DNA from: an uncultured Acidimicrobiales bacterium
Lineage (GTDB): Bacteria; Actinomycetota; Acidimicrobiia; Acidimicrobiales; Hopanoidiivorantaceae
Direction of reading: 5' to 3'
Assembly (NCBI GenBank): GCA_958295755.1
Contig: OY282367.1
Coordinates: 996,022-1,060,021, forward strand
DNA length: 64,000 nucleotides
Numbering within the stretch: position 1 is the first letter of the stretch; each line of letters starts with the position of its first letter. The translations under genes and the position numbers were made by a program. The notes beneath the pieces were generated by a model. The model worked only from the letters and a program-made list of their open reading frames with translations. It was not told where the DNA came from and searched no databases. Of this stretch, positions 62,538 to 64,000 are shown piece by piece.

Positions 62538-63413
62538 TGCGACTGCCTCAGCTCTAAACTCCCAGCTTTCGCCTGCCGAACGAATGTGACCGCAGGTGGG
62601 ACCACCGAAATGGGTGCCGAAGACTGTAACATCGGTGTCGCCGTATTTTTTGGCGAAATCCCGTCGGGTCTGAGTTGCCATCTGCGGGTCTTCGTCGGCG
62701 TCCATCCCCCATTGCGGCTCGGCGAATTGAATTGGATGGTGTGCCATATCGCCCGTTATCACACCTTCTTCCCCACCCGATGAGAGACGCACGCTGGCAT
62801 GGCCTGGTGTGTGCCCCGGTGTAGGTTCAAGCCAGACTTCACCTGTAACTTGATGGTCACTATCTACCAAATCTGCCAGCCCGGCGTCTACCACAGGCTG
62901 AACGGCATCGCCGAAAGTGAAAGCAAAACCTTTCTCTTCTGCACCCGCCCAGAATTCGTATTCTTGCCTGCCGAAGAGGTAGCGGGCTTGAGGGAAGGTG
63001 GGCACCCATTCGCCGTCTTTGAGCACGGTGTTCCAACCCACATGGTCAAAATGTAGATGCGTGCAGACAACGGTGTCGATGTCGGCAGGTTCATAGCCGG
63101 CGTCGGCAAGGGCGGTGAGGAAGCCGTCGCCGATGTTGCTGATTCTGTCATAGCCGGGGATAACTCTGTTGCCGAGGCAGGTGTCTACCATGATCGTCTG
63201 CCCTTCGGACTCCAGCACGAAAGCGTGGATAGACAAATGAAAGAGTCCGTTGTCGTTCAGGAAGTGCGGCTTTAGCCAGCTTTCGTGTTTGGCCACATCG
63301 TCTGCGTTGTAGCTTTTGTGGAACATCTGGGCTGGGTCGGTTTCTGACAAGATTTCTCGCACCAAAGTGATCTGCATATCACCTAGACGCCACTTGAGAT
63401 TATTTTCCGACAT
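62532..63413 (-). CDS. MBL-fold metallo-hydrolase
   Basis: Metallo-beta-lactamase-fold hydrolase (293 residues). ATG 63413 (MSENNLKWRLGDMQITLVRE) is preferred because AAGGAG lies five bases upstream; the frame is open for 37 more codons. Metal ligands are in VCTHLHFDHVGW (HxHxDH), the His of EPTPGHTPGHASV, Asp in GVITGDMAHHP, and His of VFGTHFGGP. It resembles lactonase/AttM-type members. The neighbouring NTP-transferase gene lies 49 bp upstream on the same strand; a shared pathway is not evident. Confidence 0.9.
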   Translation of the reverse strand: MSENNLKWRLGDMQITLVREILSETDPAQMFHKSYNADDVAKHESWLKPHFLNDNGLFHLSIHAFVLESEGQTIMVDTCLGNRVIPGYDRISNIGDGFLTALADAGYEPADIDTVVCTHLHFDHVGWNTVLKDGEWVPTFPQARYLFGRQEYEFWAGAEEKGFAFTFGDAVQPVVDAGLADLVDSDHQVTGEVWLEPTPGHTPGHASVRLSSGGEEGVITGDMAHHPIQFAEPQWGMDADEDPQMATQTRRDFAKKYGDTDVTVFGTHFGGPTCGHIRSAGESWEFRAEAVAG

Positions 63414-63462
63414 TTTGACTCCTTTTGGTTGGGTTGGTGCTGGGTGGCTGATATTGGGGTAG

Positions 63463-64000
63463 CTAGTGTCGGGCAGCTCGCAGATGAGACACTGCTTCAA
63501 CGGTAGCATTGTCGGCGATGACACTCACTTCTTCTACCACCGCACCTGCCTTCACTACCGCACCCTCCCCCAAGATGGAAGAGCGCACCACTGCTTCGGC
63601 TTCAACCCAGCTGGACGGCAGTAAAACAGAATCTTCAACCACTGCCCCTTCGTCTATACGCACATTAGCCATGACCATGCTGCCTGTGACCTTAGAATCA
63701 GTAGCAACTGTGGCTGAAGGGTGGATTCTAGCTTCAGGAGGGTTTGAGGCTTCAGGATTGCTTGAGACCGACAAGAACTGGGCTTGCCTGTAGCTCTCTG
63801 GTGTTCCGACATCTAGCCAAGCTGCTTCGCTTTGGAAGGCAAACAATGAATTTTCTAGTGCCAACTGCGGGAAAATCTCGCGCTCCAGAGACACTGGGCG
63901 ACCTTCGGGAATTCGTGCCAGCACAGACGGCTCCATCACATAGATACCTGCATTGATCCAGCTGCTTGGAGGGTTGCCTAGTTTTTCGCCTTTGGGGGGC
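63463..64000 (-). CDS. Sugar-phosphate nucleotidyltransferase (N-terminal part beyond window)
   Basis: The C-terminal about 178 residues of an NDP-sugar pyrophosphorylase, entering from the right edge. WINAGIYVMEPSVLARIPEG is the conserved 'NaGiYv' block of glucose-1-phosphate thymidylyl or mannose-1-phosphate guanylyl transferases, and AAWLDVGTPESYRQAQ the late 'W.DvGTp..y' block. About 80 C-terminal residues form left-handed beta-helix hexapeptide repeats (IHPSATVATDSKVTGSMVM, VVEDSVLLPSSWVEAEAVV). The nucleotide specificity is not readable without the missing N-terminus. Codon pattern and frame are continuous to the window end. Confidence 0.88.
   Translation of the reverse strand, partial: PPKGEKLGNPPSSWINAGIYVMEPSVLARIPEGRPVSLEREIFPQLALENSLFAFQSEAAWLDVGTPESYRQAQFLSVSSNPEASNPPEARIHPSATVATDSKVTGSMVMANVRIDEGAVVEDSVLLPSSWVEAEAVVRSSILGEGAVVKAGAVVEEVSVIADNATVEAVSHLRAARH

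Overview
The window is a dense bacterial chromosome segment, most likely from an uncultured actinobacterium and plausibly Acidimicrobiia. The evidence is a five-gene menaquinone block, a Pol I without a recognisable proofreading site, a gap-pgk-tpiA-secG order, an LLM flavin oxidoreductase next to an Amidohydrolase-2 protein, an EF-G paralogue, and frequent ATGA/TGATG overlaps and GTG/TTG starts. Base composition is moderate, with clearly AT-richer accessory patches. The taxonomic call is inference from gene content only.

Layout. 1-2.9 kb: the 3' part of pyruvate kinase is cut off by the left edge; then a glycerophosphodiester phosphodiesterase and an alpha/beta hydrolase. 2.9-14.4 kb (minus): 5-formyl-THF cyclo-ligase, trkA, two trkH paralogues, gltB, gltD. 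14.5-20 kb: a membrane pyrophosphatase with K+-dependent, Na+-type signatures, a slipin/NfeD pair and a 3-hydroxyacyl-CoA dehydrogenase. 20-22.4 kb: accessory patch with a scrambled HEPN/MNT module and a three-gene unknown cluster that carries a C10 tract. 22.4-30.6 kb (minus): polA, rpsA and a translationally coupled PD-(D/E)XK-like gene; amidohydrolase and LLM oxidoreductase. 30.7-37 kb (plus): menF-menD-menH-menC-menB. 37-44 kb: uvrA and uvrB separated by a small island bounded by an inverted duplication of the uvrB 3' end, holding a lipoprotein gene and a truncated DNA methyltransferase. 44-50.5 kb: coaE, MFS exporter, EF-G-like GTPase, a small membrane protein, rhomboid protease, SDR, tRNA-Leu(GAG). 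50.6-57.4 kb (minus): gap-pgk-tpiA-secG, interrupted between pgk and tpiA by a defence/toxin-antitoxin island (HEPN/MNT and AbiE-type pairs). 57.4-64 kb: acyl-CoA synthetase, histidine phosphatase, fused electron-transfer flavoprotein, MBL-fold hydrolase, and a sugar nucleotidyltransferase cut by the right edge.

The most unusual signal is not a gene family. Gene boundaries repeatedly carry short tandem duplications. Arrays that overlap a start codon have unit lengths of 14, 17, 20 and 35 bp, all 2 modulo 3. Each unit is therefore a mini-ORF whose stop overlaps the next start (ATGA, GTGA or TAATG), giving ladders of minicistrons that lead into the real gene. Arrays inside coding sequence, mostly near protein ends, are very often exactly 15 bp and add five-residue repeats (nfeD, polA, uvrB, the MFS exporter, the 84-residue membrane protein, tpiA, pgk). 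Other duplications sit on stop codons.

Functionally the window joins central carbon metabolism (pyk, gap, pgk, tpiA), ammonia assimilation (gltBD), K+/Na+ and pyrophosphate energetics (trk, membrane PPase), menaquinone synthesis and electron transfer (men, ETF), and DNA repair and replication (uvrA, uvrB, polA). Toxin-antitoxin or defence cassettes have been inserted between, and partly broken among, these core genes.
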